This document shows positions 1 to 8,003 of a DNA stretch of 15,579 nucleotides, one piece after another (within the stretch, counting starts at the first letter, position 1; the number at the start of each line of letters is the position of its first letter). The stretch spans positions 11,617-27,195 of the forward strand of contig DPBR01000030.1 of NCBI GenBank assembly GCA_003516865.1, written 5' to 3'. Made by a program: the position numbers and the translations under genes. This stretch comes from Oscillospiraceae bacterium (lineage in GTDB: Bacteria; Bacillota; Clostridia; Oscillospirales; Ruminococcaceae). The notes beneath the pieces are model-generated. The model was not told the DNA's origin. It did not search any database and saw only the letters and a program-made list of their open reading frames with translations.

Positions 1-58
1 AGCCGCAAAATAATACGGCTCGTTATATTTTTGTCTGATAATACCGAAAGTTGTCGAA
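1..58. terminator. Possible (bidirectional) terminator fragment at the window edge
   Basis: The first 20 bases form an inverted repeat, AGCCG and CGGCT around a 10-base loop, followed on the plus strand by a T-rich stretch. It lies directly downstream of rimI, so it could end the leftward rimI transcript or a rightward transcript from outside the window. The stem is only 5 bp as seen and may continue beyond the edge. No coding sequence is recognised in these 58 bases. Confidence 0.3.
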
Positions 59-466
59 TTAAAGCTCCTTTTTCATCAAAACCGCGTCATCATCGTGATA
101 ATAGTTTTTCCGCAGCCCAACTTCCGCGAACCCAAAACGCTTATAGAGCGAAATCGCAGGCAAATTCCGGCTTCTCACCTCAAGATAGCAAGCCGCCGCG
201 CCCTTTTCGCGCATTTTTGCAAGCAGCTCCAAGAGCATTTTTTCGGCAATTCCCTGCCTGCGGTAATCGCAGAGAACGCAGATTTTCAGCAGCTCCGCTT
301 CGTCCGCAACAACACGTCCGAGCGCATAACCCACCGTTTTCTCATCGCGCCGCACTGTTTCGATAAACGAAAGCGGGTTCTCAATCTCGCTTTCAAGCAT
401 CGCCAAGCTCCATGGTTCGCCAAAGCAGCATTTCTCTGCGTAATATATTTCGTCAATTCTACTCAT
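59..466 (-). CDS. rimI: Ribosomal protein S18 alanine N-acetyltransferase RimI (GNAT family)
   Basis: A 135-residue single-domain GNAT protein, the usual size for RimI, which transfers acetyl from acetyl-CoA to the N-terminal alanine of ribosomal protein S18 in the cytoplasm. The acetyl-CoA loop is RRQGIA (69-74). It is followed by LEVR (95-98), N101, the SLYKRFGF stretch (106-113) and NYY (121-123) just before the C-terminal DA..M segment, the order seen in RimI proteins. The start ATG lies 6 bases after the stop of the DUF1015 gene, with only a weak purine-rich ribosome site, so translation is probably coupled. RimI is often next to tsaB/tsaD of the tRNA t6A pathway; those genes are not in the window but could lie to the left. 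Another GNAT substrate cannot be excluded by sequence alone. Confidence 0.88.
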   Translation of the reverse strand: MSRIDEIYYAEKCCFGEPWSLAMLESEIENPLSFIETVRRDEKTVGYALGRVVADEAELLKICVLCDYRRQGIAEKMLLELLAKMREKGAAACYLEVRSRNLPAISLYKRFGFAEVGLRKNYYHDDDAVLMKKEL

Positions 467-472
467 AGTAAT

Positions 473-1729
473 TCATTTTTCAACCGAAATCGCCCTTGCC
501 TCGCAGTAAAAACGCTTATCGTTCGCGTGACCCATCGAGAAAGTCTTGCGAGGAAGCGCGCCGTCCTTGACAACGGTCGGGAAAAGCTCGCTTTTCTGCA
601 TTGACGGGAGCAAAAAGCCCATAGCGCCGTCCTTTTCGCAGATTTTCCGCACAACGTCCTCGCCGTGAATGTAATCAACCTCGCCGCCGTTTTTCTCGAG
701 ATAATCATCGATAAATTTCTGGAGCGAACCGACCGTAAGGTTAGAGTTTGGCTTTGTTATGCCAAAAGTCGTTGTTTTCCCGTCAAAAATGAGCGTAAAT
801 TCCTGCGCGGATTTTTCTGTCGTAAGACCGAGATAATCGGTCATTTCCTTATACAATTTGTCAAAATCCGCATTATATATTACTCTATGTATAGCTTCAA
901 ACTCAAGCGCGTCGCAATGCAGATTGACAACCTCGACAAGCGCGTACCTCGCAAGTTCCGCGTCGGCGCTGCCCTCGCGCTTTTTACGCTCGTAGCACTC
1001 CTTTGCGGTTGCAAGCGAGTGATTTCCGTCGCCCATCGCGTAAAGCAGCACCTCTTCCCCGCTCAGACCGTAGCGCTCGTTGAAAAGCTCCTTGTCGGAC
1101 AGCCGTTCAAGCGCGCCGAGAACGCCACGCGCAGCCTCGCCGTTCACCTCGAAGCCCTCAAGATGACCGCCATTCTGCATAAGCTCAAAATCATACACTT
1201 TCGTTAGATTTTGCGCGAGAAGCGGCTCAATGACGGTCTTTTCGGGGTCGTCAATCAAAATCATAATATGCGGCAGTTCAAGCGGCGCGTTCAGGCGGAT
1301 TTTCACTCTCGGCGGTATACGCGAAGCCACGGTCGCCTCGGTTGCACGAACCTGCGATTTGCTTCCCTTTGTGTAATCGTACATTTCAAGGTCAATCACG
1401 CCGACAAGTCCCGGACGCAGCCTGCCGTCAGCCTGCGTTCTTTTCGTGAGGATAAAGCAGTTTTCGTGCTTCTCGAACAGTCCCGAAGCAAGATAATCGC
1501 GCATTGTTCCGTTGATTTTGGAAATTCGCTCGTCCTCGTCGCCGTCGCCAAGGTAAACTTCCGGTAAAATAAGGTTAAGCGCCGAGGGCGAATTTCCGAC
1601 AATCTCGGCGGTTTTTTGCCAGTAATCGCGCTCGCCGGTGTACTGGTCGCACGCGACAACCGCCCATTTCGTCATTTCCTCGCCCGAAAGCTTCGGAAGC
1701 AGAATATCCGCAGTTGAAAAAGCTGTCAT
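473..1729 (-). CDS. DUF1015 family protein, function unknown
   Basis: A full-length 418-residue protein matching the DUF1015 family (PF06245) by several hallmark stretches: DQYTGERDYW (28-37), a RATEATVASRIPPR-like segment (128-141), GDGNHSLATAK (233-243) and EFEAIHRVIY (276-285). The GDGNHS/TAK segment, equivalent to the DGHHR..TA motif elsewhere in the family, looks like a nucleotide- or phosphate-handling site, but I know of no firmly established reaction for this group and do not assign one. There is no signal peptide or membrane segment, so it should be cytoplasmic. The ATG is preceded by AAGGAAGG (1734-1741) with 5-6 bases spacing. It has its own promoter upstream and is followed at 6 bases by rimI, so the two probably form a two-gene unit. 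Confidence 0.85.
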   Translation of the reverse strand: MTAFSTADILLPKLSGEEMTKWAVVACDQYTGERDYWQKTAEIVGNSPSALNLILPEVYLGDGDEDERISKINGTMRDYLASGLFEKHENCFILTKRTQADGRLRPGLVGVIDLEMYDYTKGSKSQVRATEATVASRIPPRVKIRLNAPLELPHIMILIDDPEKTVIEPLLAQNLTKVYDFELMQNGGHLEGFEVNGEAARGVLGALERLSDKELFNERYGLSGEEVLLYAMGDGNHSLATAKECYERKKREGSADAELARYALVEVVNLHCDALEFEAIHRVIYNADFDKLYKEMTDYLGLTTEKSAQEFTLIFDGKTTTFGITKPNSNLTVGSLQKFIDDYLEKNGGEVDYIHGEDVVRKICEKDGAMGFLLPSMQKSELFPTVVKDGALPRKTFSMGHANDKRFYCEARAISVEK

Positions 1730-1747
1730 AATAACCTTCCTTTATAC

Positions 1748-1777
1748 ATTTTATCATATTTCCTGCAAAATCAACAA
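1748..1777 (-). promoter_or_regulatory. Sigma-A-type promoter for DUF1015-rimI
   Basis: Read on the minus strand: -35 TTGTTG (1777-1772), an 18-base spacer, and -10 TAAAAT (1753-1748). The -10 ends 18 bases before the ATG at 1729 and leads into a strong ribosome binding site. The position in the only larger gap of the leftward cluster supports an independent unit. Confidence 0.6.
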
Positions 1778-1793
1778 ATTGTGATATTACAAA

Positions 1794-1816
1794 TAGTAAT
1801 TTTCGCCGAAATACTA
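1794..1816 (-). terminator. Weak hairpin after the PAS gene, possible terminator
   Basis: TAGTA (1794-1798) pairs with TACTA (1812-1816) and TTTC with GAAA inside it, with a two-base bulge and a GCC/GGC loop. It lies 12 bases past the PAS stop and is followed by only a short T-rich stretch, so it may attenuate rather than fully end the nadE-polA-PAS transcript. Confidence 0.25.
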
Positions 1817-1827
1817 CAATTCGTCAT

Positions 1828-2199
1828 TTATTTCAAATCGTATTTCATCATCTGTTCGGGATTTCGGAACTCATGCTTTTCGTAATATCCGATTAGTTCG
1901 CCGTTTTCATCGCGCAGCGCAACCATATAAACGTCCTTGTTTTGCTTCTCGTTGTGAAAAGTGTATACAAGATTATTCTCGCGGCTTTTCGCGAACCACG
2001 CGACAACCTCGCGGATTTTGTCGTTTGAGGCGGGCGAATGGCAGTCGAAAATGCTCTTTCCGATAAGATTTCCGTGCTTTCCGTAACGCTTCAGCGCCGC
2101 TGGGTTCATATACAAAATCTCGTGATTAAGCCCGCAGATAACCACGGCGCAGCGATCCTGCTCGATTATACTCTTAAAAAAAGGCGGAAGTTCAGTCAT
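1828..2199 (-). CDS. Standalone PAS-domain protein
   Basis: A 123-residue protein that is essentially one PAS fold with no output domain. The N-terminal part (residues 14-34, with AVVICGLNHEILYMNPAAL) is a typical PAS start. The middle, IFDCHSPASNDKIREVV (50-66), and the end, ALRDENGELIGYYE (94-107), resemble the PAS domain found at the C-terminus of DUF438/hemerythrin-type proteins, where a GK.(V/I)..CH(P/S)P motif is characteristic. C53-H54 could contact a ligand or cofactor; that is inference. A strong ribosome site, GGAGG (2208-2204), sits 4 bases from the ATG, and the longer GAGGAGG overlaps the polA stop, so it is almost certainly co-transcribed and coupled with polA. It probably acts as a small cytoplasmic sensor or ligand-binding protein whose partner is unknown. 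Confidence 0.75.
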   Translation of the reverse strand: MTELPPFFKSIIEQDRCAVVICGLNHEILYMNPAALKRYGKHGNLIGKSIFDCHSPASNDKIREVVAWFAKSRENNLVYTFHNEKQNKDVYMVALRDENGELIGYYEKHEFRNPEQMMKYDLK

Positions 2200-2208
2200 A
2201 ATTCCTCC

Positions 2209-4701
2209 TCAATGAACGTCAAACCAAGTTTTGCCCGTTTTCGCGTCGCACGGAAGCGGAACGGCAAGATTTACAGCATTTTCCATTTCCTCGCGAAGTA
2301 TAACGGCGGCTTTTTCAGCGAGATTTTCGGGCGCCTCAACAATCAGCTCGTCGTGAACCTGCAAAATCAGCCTTGCTTCGGGCAATTCTTTTTTAAGACG
2401 ATTATAAACGCGAATCATCGCAATTTTGATGATATCCGCGGCTGTGCCTTGAATGGGAGTATTCATCGCGATACGCTTTCCAAGCGCCTGAACGGTTTTG
2501 TTTGTCGCGAGAATTTCGGGAATAAACCGCCGCCTGCCGAAATAAGTGACCGCAAACCCGCTTGCTTTCGCGGAATTTACCACGTCGTCCATATACTTTT
2601 TAACGCCCGAAAAGTGGTTGAGATAATCCTCGATATACTTTTTCGCCTCGGCAACGGACGAACCGATATCTTTCGCAAGCGAAAACGCGCCGATACCGTA
2701 CACAATGCCGAAATTTACGGCTTTAGCCTTTCTTCGAGTGTCCGCGTCAATCCACTCGGGCGGCAGCCCGAATACACTCGCGGCGGTTTCAGGGTGGATA
2801 TCGCGGCCCTCGGCGAACGTCTTAATCATCACCTCGTCGCCCGCAAGCGCCGCAAGAACTCTCAGCTCAATCTGACTGTAATCCGCGTCACAGAGCAGTT
2901 TTCCATCGCCCGCAGTGAAGAATTTTCGGAAATTGCGCCCGATTTCCGTTCTCACGGGGATATTCTGGATATTCGGCTCGGCGGAACTAATTCTGCCCGT
3001 ACGGGTTTCGGTCTGCTTGAACGTGGTGTACATTCGCCCGTCCTCGGAAACCGCGCAGAGAAGCCCTTTGACGTAGGTGTTATACAGCTTCGAGAGCTTT
3101 CTCCAATCAAGAATTTTCCGCACAATCGGGTGATATTTCTCAATTTCTTCAAGCGTGTCGCTGTCGGTTGACCAGCCTGTCTTGCGCTTTTTTCCCGCAG
3201 GAAGCCCAAGCTCGTCAAACAGCACGGCTCCAATCTGTTTCGGGCTGCCGACGTTAAATTCATGACCCGCAAGCGCGAAAATTTCCCCCTCAATGCCGCT
3301 TATTTGCGGGAGAATTTCCTCGCCAAAACGCTCCAGACCGTCCTTATCAACGGCAATTCCGACAAGCTCCATTGAACTTAGCACCTCGGAAAGCGGAATT
3401 TCGATTTCACGCAGAACCTTGAGCATTCCTTCAGCGCAGATTTCCTTGAAAAGCGCATTGCAGAGCCGTTCAACGCGCTCGTGCGGCTCGCCGTCAACGC
3501 CATATTTCTCATAAAGCCGCGGCAAATCGTAATCTTTCGCGTTCACGTCCAGCAGATAAGCCGCCAAAGTCGCGTCAAAAGTGACGTTTTTCAGCGAAAT
3601 TCCCTGCTTCAGACAGCGATAATAGAGCGATTTAGCGTTATCCGTGTGTTTCGGCTCGTCGTTTCCGAGAACGGAAAGCGGTTCTTCGACAAGCGTTTCT
3701 CCCCTGTATACAACAATTTCGTCATTTTGTACAAAAACTGTAAGCGCTTCGCCGTCATACTTCGCGTCATCAGCGACAATCGGCTTTACAGCAGGCTTTT
3801 CCGCAGAAACGGGCGCGGTGATTTCAACCTTTTTCGCCGCTGTTCCCTCAAGGCCGAGCTTTTTGACCGCAGTATTCATTCCAAGTTCCTGTAAAATTCC
3901 CTTAGCTGCTTCCTTGTCGCCCTCGCCTATAACATAGTCGTCAAGATTGAGTGAAATCGGCGCTGTCAAGCAGATTTCGCCGAGTTTTCTCGACAATTCG
4001 GCGCTTTCTTTTCCCGCCTCAAGCTTTTTTCGTATACTAGCTGTAATATCAATTTCGTCAATATGCCGATAGATATAATCAACGGTATGGTAATTTTTCA
4101 CAAGAGAAAGCGCCGTTTTCTCACCAATACCGGCAACTCCGGGGATATTGTCGGAGCTGTCGCCCATCAGCGCCTTGACTTCAAGCATCTCGCGCGGCTC
4201 AACACCGTATACCTCGCGGATTTTTTCGGGAGTATAGAACACGTCCTCCTTGGTCGAGGCAAGCCGCACAGTAATGCGCTCTCCGACAAGCTGAAAGCTG
4301 TCGCGGTCGCCCGTACTGATAAGACATTCGCCGCCGTTTTCGGAGCAAACGCGCGAAAGCGTCCCAATAATATCGTCCGCCTCATAACCCTCGCATTCAA
4401 CGATTTTCACGCCGAGCGCCCGCAGAATATCCTTGATAATCGGCATCTGCATCGCAAGCTCGTCGGGCATTTTGTGACGTCCCGCCTTATATTCACCGTA
4501 CATTTTGTGGCGAAAAGTCGGTGATTTCAGGTCGAACGCCGCGCAAATCCTGTCGGGATTTTCCTCTTTCACAAGCTTCATATAGATGTTCAGAAAGCCC
4601 GTGAGCGCGTTTGTAAACACGCCCTTGTCGCTTGACAGAAGCCTTATTCCATAGAACGCGCGGTTCATTATACTGTTTCCGTCAATCAAAAGAAGCTTCA
4701 T
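2209..4701 (-). CDS. polA: DNA polymerase I (5'-3' exonuclease plus polymerase; 3'-5' exonuclease degenerate)
   Basis: An 830-residue family A polymerase that fills gaps and removes primers in replication and repair. Residues 1-290 are the 5'-3' exonuclease: LLLIDGNS at the start, GYEADDIIGT (105-114), GDRDSFQL (131-138) and SSDNIPGVAGIGEKTA (182-197). Residues ~300-430 are a shrunken 3'-5' exonuclease domain without the acidic DxE of the Exo I motif, so proofreading is probably lost, as in Bacillus-type enzymes. Polymerase motifs are complete: TGRISSAEPNIQNIP (568-582), motif A DYSQIELR (607-614), O-helix R656/K660/F664/Y668 and motif C VHDE (782-785). I chose the ATG at 4701 because it starts exactly at MKLLLIDGNS and has AAGGAG 7 bases upstream. 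A GTG 36 bases earlier overlaps the previous stop but adds a non-family tail. It lies between the Gx-transporter gene and the PAS gene. Confidence 0.96.
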   Translation of the reverse strand: MKLLLIDGNSIMNRAFYGIRLLSSDKGVFTNALTGFLNIYMKLVKEENPDRICAAFDLKSPTFRHKMYGEYKAGRHKMPDELAMQMPIIKDILRALGVKIVECEGYEADDIIGTLSRVCSENGGECLISTGDRDSFQLVGERITVRLASTKEDVFYTPEKIREVYGVEPREMLEVKALMGDSSDNIPGVAGIGEKTALSLVKNYHTVDYIYRHIDEIDITASIRKKLEAGKESAELSRKLGEICLTAPISLNLDDYVIGEGDKEAAKGILQELGMNTAVKKLGLEGTAAKKVEITAPVSAEKPAVKPIVADDAKYDGEALTVFVQNDEIVVYRGETLVEEPLSVLGNDEPKHTDNAKSLYYRCLKQGISLKNVTFDATLAAYLLDVNAKDYDLPRLYEKYGVDGEPHERVERLCNALFKEICAEGMLKVLREIEIPLSEVLSSMELVGIAVDKDGLERFGEEILPQISGIEGEIFALAGHEFNVGSPKQIGAVLFDELGLPAGKKRKTGWSTDSDTLEEIEKYHPIVRKILDWRKLSKLYNTYVKGLLCAVSEDGRMYTTFKQTETRTGRISSAEPNIQNIPVRTEIGRNFRKFFTAGDGKLLCDADYSQIELRVLAALAGDEVMIKTFAEGRDIHPETAASVFGLPPEWIDADTRRKAKAVNFGIVYGIGAFSLAKDIGSSVAEAKKYIEDYLNHFSGVKKYMDDVVNSAKASGFAVTYFGRRRFIPEILATNKTVQALGKRIAMNTPIQGTAADIIKIAMIRVYNRLKKELPEARLILQVHDELIVEAPENLAEKAAVILREEMENAVNLAVPLPCDAKTGKTWFDVH

Positions 4702-4733
4702 ATTATACTCCTTGTAATCAAATTTGTGCAAAA

Positions 4734-5288
4734 TCACGATTTTTTGATATTCTCAATAAACTTCCTCGGCAATTTTCCGAGCAGCAGAAACGTGAGAAAT
4801 CCCGTCAGCAGCCCGCCAACAATCGCCGAAGCGAGCAGCACGGGCGTGTACGCGAGAACGTACTTTGAGCCGTAGAACAGAATTGCCGTCAGCGTCTGCC
4901 CCGCGATGTGAAAAATCGCGCCCGCAACCGCCGTGAACGGGAGAAACTGCGGGTCGGGAGCGCACGTTCCGTCCTTTTTTCGCGGCAAAATACGGCGCAT
5001 AACCGCCATCGCCGTGCAGGCGAGAACTCCTCCCACAAGCCCGTAAGCCGCGCTGAGAAGCGAGCCGGTGATAAGCGCCGCGAGAAAACACCGCAAAACG
5101 GCGATTATGTACGCGTCGGGAATACGCCACGAACCGCCGATATACAGCACGAAAAGCGTGATTATATTGCCAAGCCCGACGCGAATTCCCGCAATAGGCA
5201 CAATCGGCGGCAATATCGTTTCAAGCGCGGAAAGACAAGCCGCCGCGCAAATAAAAATCGCCGTCACGCATAGCTTTTTTATATTCAT
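4734..5288 (-). CDS. Gx transporter family membrane protein (PF07456, heptaprenyl diphosphate synthase component I-like)
   Basis: A 184-residue, highly hydrophobic protein with about five membrane helices (roughly 6-24, 41-51 extending beyond, 60-97, 117-139 and 146-171). GIRVGLGNIITLFVLY (34-49) is the signature of the Gx transporter family, once annotated as heptaprenyl diphosphate synthase component I and resembling small-molecule S components of ECF transporters. The substrate is unknown. The ribosome binding site is poor, but the start lies 9 bases after the preceding gene's stop, which fits coupled translation. It ends 32 bases before polA. Location two genes downstream of nadE could hint at a vitamin or cofactor precursor as cargo, but that is only inference from neighbourhood. 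No energising ATPase or FMN-binding partner is visible in the window. Confidence 0.75.
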   Translation of the reverse strand: MNIKKLCVTAIFICAAACLSALETILPPIVPIAGIRVGLGNIITLFVLYIGGSWRIPDAYIIAVLRCFLAALITGSLLSAAYGLVGGVLACTAMAVMRRILPRKKDGTCAPDPQFLPFTAVAGAIFHIAGQTLTAILFYGSKYVLAYTPVLLASAIVGGLLTGFLTFLLLGKLPRKFIENIKKS

Positions 5289-5297
5289 ATATGAGTG

Positions 5298-5918
5298 TTA
5301 TTTTTCGCTGCCGATAATGCTTCCGAGCCTGTTTGCAAGCTCGCGCATTTCGCTTGTGAGCGGCGGAAGTTCGGGTACTTTTTCATCAGCCGAGGTAAAG
5401 CTTTCGATTGTCGGCGGTTCAACGGCTGTTTCATCGGAGAAATTCCGCAAAAGCGTGTAATCCTCGCGTTTAAGCAGCTTTACAGGATAACCCGCCAGAA
5501 AATCCTCGTAAAACCTCATTCTGAGGCTGACGCAGGACGCCGCAAACGCCGCCGCAAGCAGCCCTCCGCAAACTCCCAAAAACGGTTCTCCCGTGAGTAT
5601 ACACGCGACAATCGCCGCTGCCGAAAGCAGGAAATTCAGTATACATGAGAGCGTTCTCACAGCCGCAGTGCCGCCTGCCGCGAAAAACGCCGCCGCAAGC
5701 GGAATAACCGAGCAAATCGCCGCGGGAACAGCGCCCGAAAATCCCGAAATAAAGCCCGCCGCCGCGCATATCGCGAAAACGCCGCACTGAACGTAAAAAC
5801 ACGCGCGGACAGTCTTTCTGAAAGAAGCCAGCTTCCGCTTCTTTGTCGCGGCAAAATCTTCCGCAACAGCGCCGCTTGTGTAAAAATGAATTAGCTTTTT
5901 CTTCGTTTTATAGGTCAT
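5298..5918 (-). CDS. Four-helix membrane protein, function unknown
   Basis: A 206-residue protein I do not recognise. A lysine-rich N-terminus (1-37) is followed by four alanine-rich hydrophobic segments (about 39-60, 63-83, 88-109 and 112-132). A soluble, acidic and proline-containing tail (133-206) has several Glu/Asp residues. No signal peptide cleavage site or enzymatic motif is visible. The short basic start and acidic tail suggest both ends are cytoplasmic. It begins 16 bases after the nadE stop with an AAAGAG-like ribosome site and ends 9 bases before the Gx-transporter gene, so it sits inside the nadE operon. Codon use and GC match its neighbours, so there is no sign of recent transfer. 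It could be an accessory subunit of the adjacent transporter, but this is speculative. Confidence 0.65.
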   Translation of the reverse strand: MTYKTKKKLIHFYTSGAVAEDFAATKKRKLASFRKTVRACFYVQCGVFAICAAAGFISGFSGAVPAAICSVIPLAAAFFAAGGTAAVRTLSCILNFLLSAAAIVACILTGEPFLGVCGGLLAAAFAASCVSLRMRFYEDFLAGYPVKLLKREDYTLLRNFSDETAVEPPTIESFTSADEKVPELPPLTSEMRELANRLGSIIGSEK

Positions 5919-5934
5919 CTGAAAGCTCTTTTCG

Positions 5935-7833
5935 TCAAGTTAAATCATCAAGCCATAGCGCGGCTTCCGCGTCGCTCGGCATTCTGAGGTCGCCCCTCGG
6001 AGAAACCGCCGCAGAGCCTATTTTAACGCCGTCGGGCAGGCAGCTCCGCTTGAACTGCTGAGCGAAAAAGCGCTTGAAGAACACCTTTTCCCATTTGAGT
6101 ATAACCTCGTCGGAATACGCCCCGTCAAACGCATAACGGCACAGTCTGAACACTTTTGACGGTGTAAAGCCGTATCTTATGCCGTAGTAGAGGAAGAAAT
6201 CGTGCAGTTCATACGGTCCCACAAGGTCCTCGGTTTTCTGGGAAATCTCGCCGTTTTCAGCGGGAAGAAGTTCGGGGCTTACGGGAGTATCGAGAATATC
6301 GGCAAGCGCGGCTCTGAGCCGCTCGTCAGCCGCCGTTTTCATACAATATTTCACGATATGACGGACAAGCGTTTTCGGCACGGACGAATTTACTCCGTAC
6401 ATACTGATATGGTCGCCGTTGTAGGTCGCCCAGCCAAGCGCAAGCTCCGATAAATCGCCCGTTCCGATAACCATTCCGTTCAAATCATTCGCGATATCCA
6501 TAAGAACCTGCGTTCTTTCGCGCGCCTGAGCGTTTTCATAGGCGACATTGTAATTATTCTCATCGTGCGCGATATCCCGCAGATGAGATTTTACGGTATC
6601 GGTAATATCAATCAGCCTGAAATCCACGCCGAGCGCCGTGCAGAGCAGTTCCGCGTTTGATTTGGTGCGGGAAGTCGTGCCGAAGCAAGGCATTGAAATC
6701 GCGGTAATATCGGTCATCGGACGGCTCAGCACTTTCAGCGCTTCAACGCTTGCGAGAAGCGCAAGACAAGAGTCAAGCCCTCCCGAAATTCCGACTACGA
6801 GCTTCTGACAGTGCGTGTGTTTAACGCGTTTTGCGAGCGCGTGAGCCTGCATTGCGAGAATTTTCGCGCAGCGCGAGCTGTTCGCGTTATCCTCCGCGGG
6901 AACGAACGGAAGCGGCTGGATTTTCCGCGTGAGCGCGGTTTCGCACTCGGAGAGCGTGAACGCCGCGTCGCTTACGCAGGGACGTCCGCGGAAACTCGTA
7001 TTGCGTATTCTCTCGGAGCAAAGCATTGAAACGTCGATTTCGCTTACGGAAAGACCGTTTGTGTAGAGTTCGCTTTCTGCGAGGAATTTTCCGTTCTCGC
7101 AGATAATCCGCTTTCCGCCGAAAACAAGGTCGGTCGTGGACTCGCCCTCGCCTGCCCCGCAGTAGATATATCCGCAAATAAGCCGCGCGGACTGCCCGCT
7201 TACAAGACTTTTGCGGTAATCGTCCTTGCCGACAAGCTCGTTTGAAGCGGAGAGATTGAGGATGATCGTCGCTCCGTCAAGCGCCGCGTTAATCGAAGGC
7301 GGCTCCGGCGACCACAAATCCTCGCAAATCTCAACGGAAAAGGCGAGTTCGGGGCAATTTTCGCAGGTAAACACAAGTCCCGCACCGAACGGAACGGACT
7401 GTCCGAAAATCGGAACAACGCGCTTTTCGCCGTCCGCAGGCGTAAACCAGCGCATTTCGTAAAATTCGTTATAATTCGGGAGATTTTTCTTCGGAACAAC
7501 GCCGAGAATTTTTCCCCCGCCGAAAACGACCGCGCAGTTGTAAAGCTCGCCGTCGACGCACAGCGGACAGCCCGCCGCCGTGATAATATCAAGCCCCGCG
7601 GTTTCGCGGATAATCCTCTTGAGAGCGTTTTCCGCGCCGCGAATAAGCGTTTTCGAGAGGAACAAATCCGCGCAGGTGTATCCCGTAACGCAAAGTTCGG
7701 GAAGCGCAAGAATTTTCACGCCGTTTTCAGCCGCCCCGTTTATCAGTTCGATAATCTTTTCCGCGTTATAATCGCAGTCCGCGACTCTCATTTCCGGCGT
7801 TCCCGCCGCGCATTTTATAAAACCGTCTTTCAT
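5935..7833 (-). CDS. nadE: Glutamine-dependent NAD+ synthetase
   Basis: A 632-residue two-domain enzyme making NAD+ from deamido-NAD+, ATP and glutamine, the last step of NAD synthesis. Residues 1-~290 are a nitrilase-type glutaminase domain with the full triad: E46 (LPELCVTGY), K115 (PKKNLPNYNEFYE) and C170 (VEICEDLW). Residues ~320-632 are the synthetase domain with the ATP pyrophosphatase loop GISGGLDS (348-355) and the GTGDLSELALGWATYNGD region (457-474). The size and layout fit the long, glutamine-using NadE class, so ammonia channelling is expected rather than free ammonia use. GGAG lies 8 bases before the ATG. It is the first gene of the leftward operon and has a well-placed promoter in the divergent gap. 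Confidence 0.96.
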   Translation of the reverse strand: MKDGFIKCAAGTPEMRVADCDYNAEKIIELINGAAENGVKILALPELCVTGYTCADLFLSKTLIRGAENALKRIIRETAGLDIITAAGCPLCVDGELYNCAVVFGGGKILGVVPKKNLPNYNEFYEMRWFTPADGEKRVVPIFGQSVPFGAGLVFTCENCPELAFSVEICEDLWSPEPPSINAALDGATIILNLSASNELVGKDDYRKSLVSGQSARLICGYIYCGAGEGESTTDLVFGGKRIICENGKFLAESELYTNGLSVSEIDVSMLCSERIRNTSFRGRPCVSDAAFTLSECETALTRKIQPLPFVPAEDNANSSRCAKILAMQAHALAKRVKHTHCQKLVVGISGGLDSCLALLASVEALKVLSRPMTDITAISMPCFGTTSRTKSNAELLCTALGVDFRLIDITDTVKSHLRDIAHDENNYNVAYENAQARERTQVLMDIANDLNGMVIGTGDLSELALGWATYNGDHISMYGVNSSVPKTLVRHIVKYCMKTAADERLRAALADILDTPVSPELLPAENGEISQKTEDLVGPYELHDFFLYYGIRYGFTPSKVFRLCRYAFDGAYSDEVILKWEKVFFKRFFAQQFKRSCLPDGVKIGSAAVSPRGDLRMPSDAEAALWLDDLT

Positions 7834-7864
7834 AATATCAGCTCCGAAATAGTAATTCAGTTTT

Positions 7865-7893
7865 ATTATACCTTAAAAGCTCATTAAAATCAA
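7865..7893 (-). promoter_or_regulatory. Sigma-A-type promoter for the nadE operon
   Basis: Minus strand: -35 TTGATT (7893-7888), a 17-base spacer, and -10 TATAAT (7870-7865, a perfect consensus). The predicted start is about 25 bases ahead of the nadE ATG, leaving a short leader with GGAG. No riboswitch-sized leader is present. Confidence 0.75.
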
Positions 7894-7924
7894 GAGAAAA
7901 AAGCGTATTTTTTTACAATTCTTA

Positions 7925-7953
7925 TTGCAATTGCGCGAAAAAAATTGTATAAT
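7925..7953 (+). promoter_or_regulatory. Sigma-A-type promoter for the rightward unit, overlapped by palindromes
   Basis: -35 TTGCAA (7925-7930), a 17-base spacer, and -10 TATAAT (7948-7953). A second TATAAT follows at 7957-7962. The 8-base palindrome GCAATTGC (7927-7934) overlaps the -35, and TTGCGC (7931-7936) is mirrored by GCGCAA (7975-7980) downstream of the -10. These are candidate operator half-sites. The leader ends in AAGGAG (7988-7993), 10 bases from the ATG at 8004. Confidence 0.75.
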
Positions 7954-8003
7954 AGTTATAATAGGGTAATTATAGCGCAAGAAGATTAAGGAGATGTGAG
8001 AAA

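Noticed and set aside
2038..3171. Long open frame of 377 codons on the plus strand, antisense to polA
   Set aside because: It lies mostly inside polA, has no recognisable domain or ribosome site, and is explained by codon bias of the real gene on the other strand.
4702..4737. Earlier GTG start for polA overlapping the upstream stop (GTGA)
   Set aside because: The ATG at 4701 starts exactly at the conserved MKLLLIDGNS and has a good AAGGAG; the 12 extra residues do not fit the family.
7834..8003. Riboswitch ahead of nadE or the rightward operon
   Set aside because: Promoter positions leave leaders of only about 25 and 45 bases, too short for known riboswitch aptamers plus expression platform.
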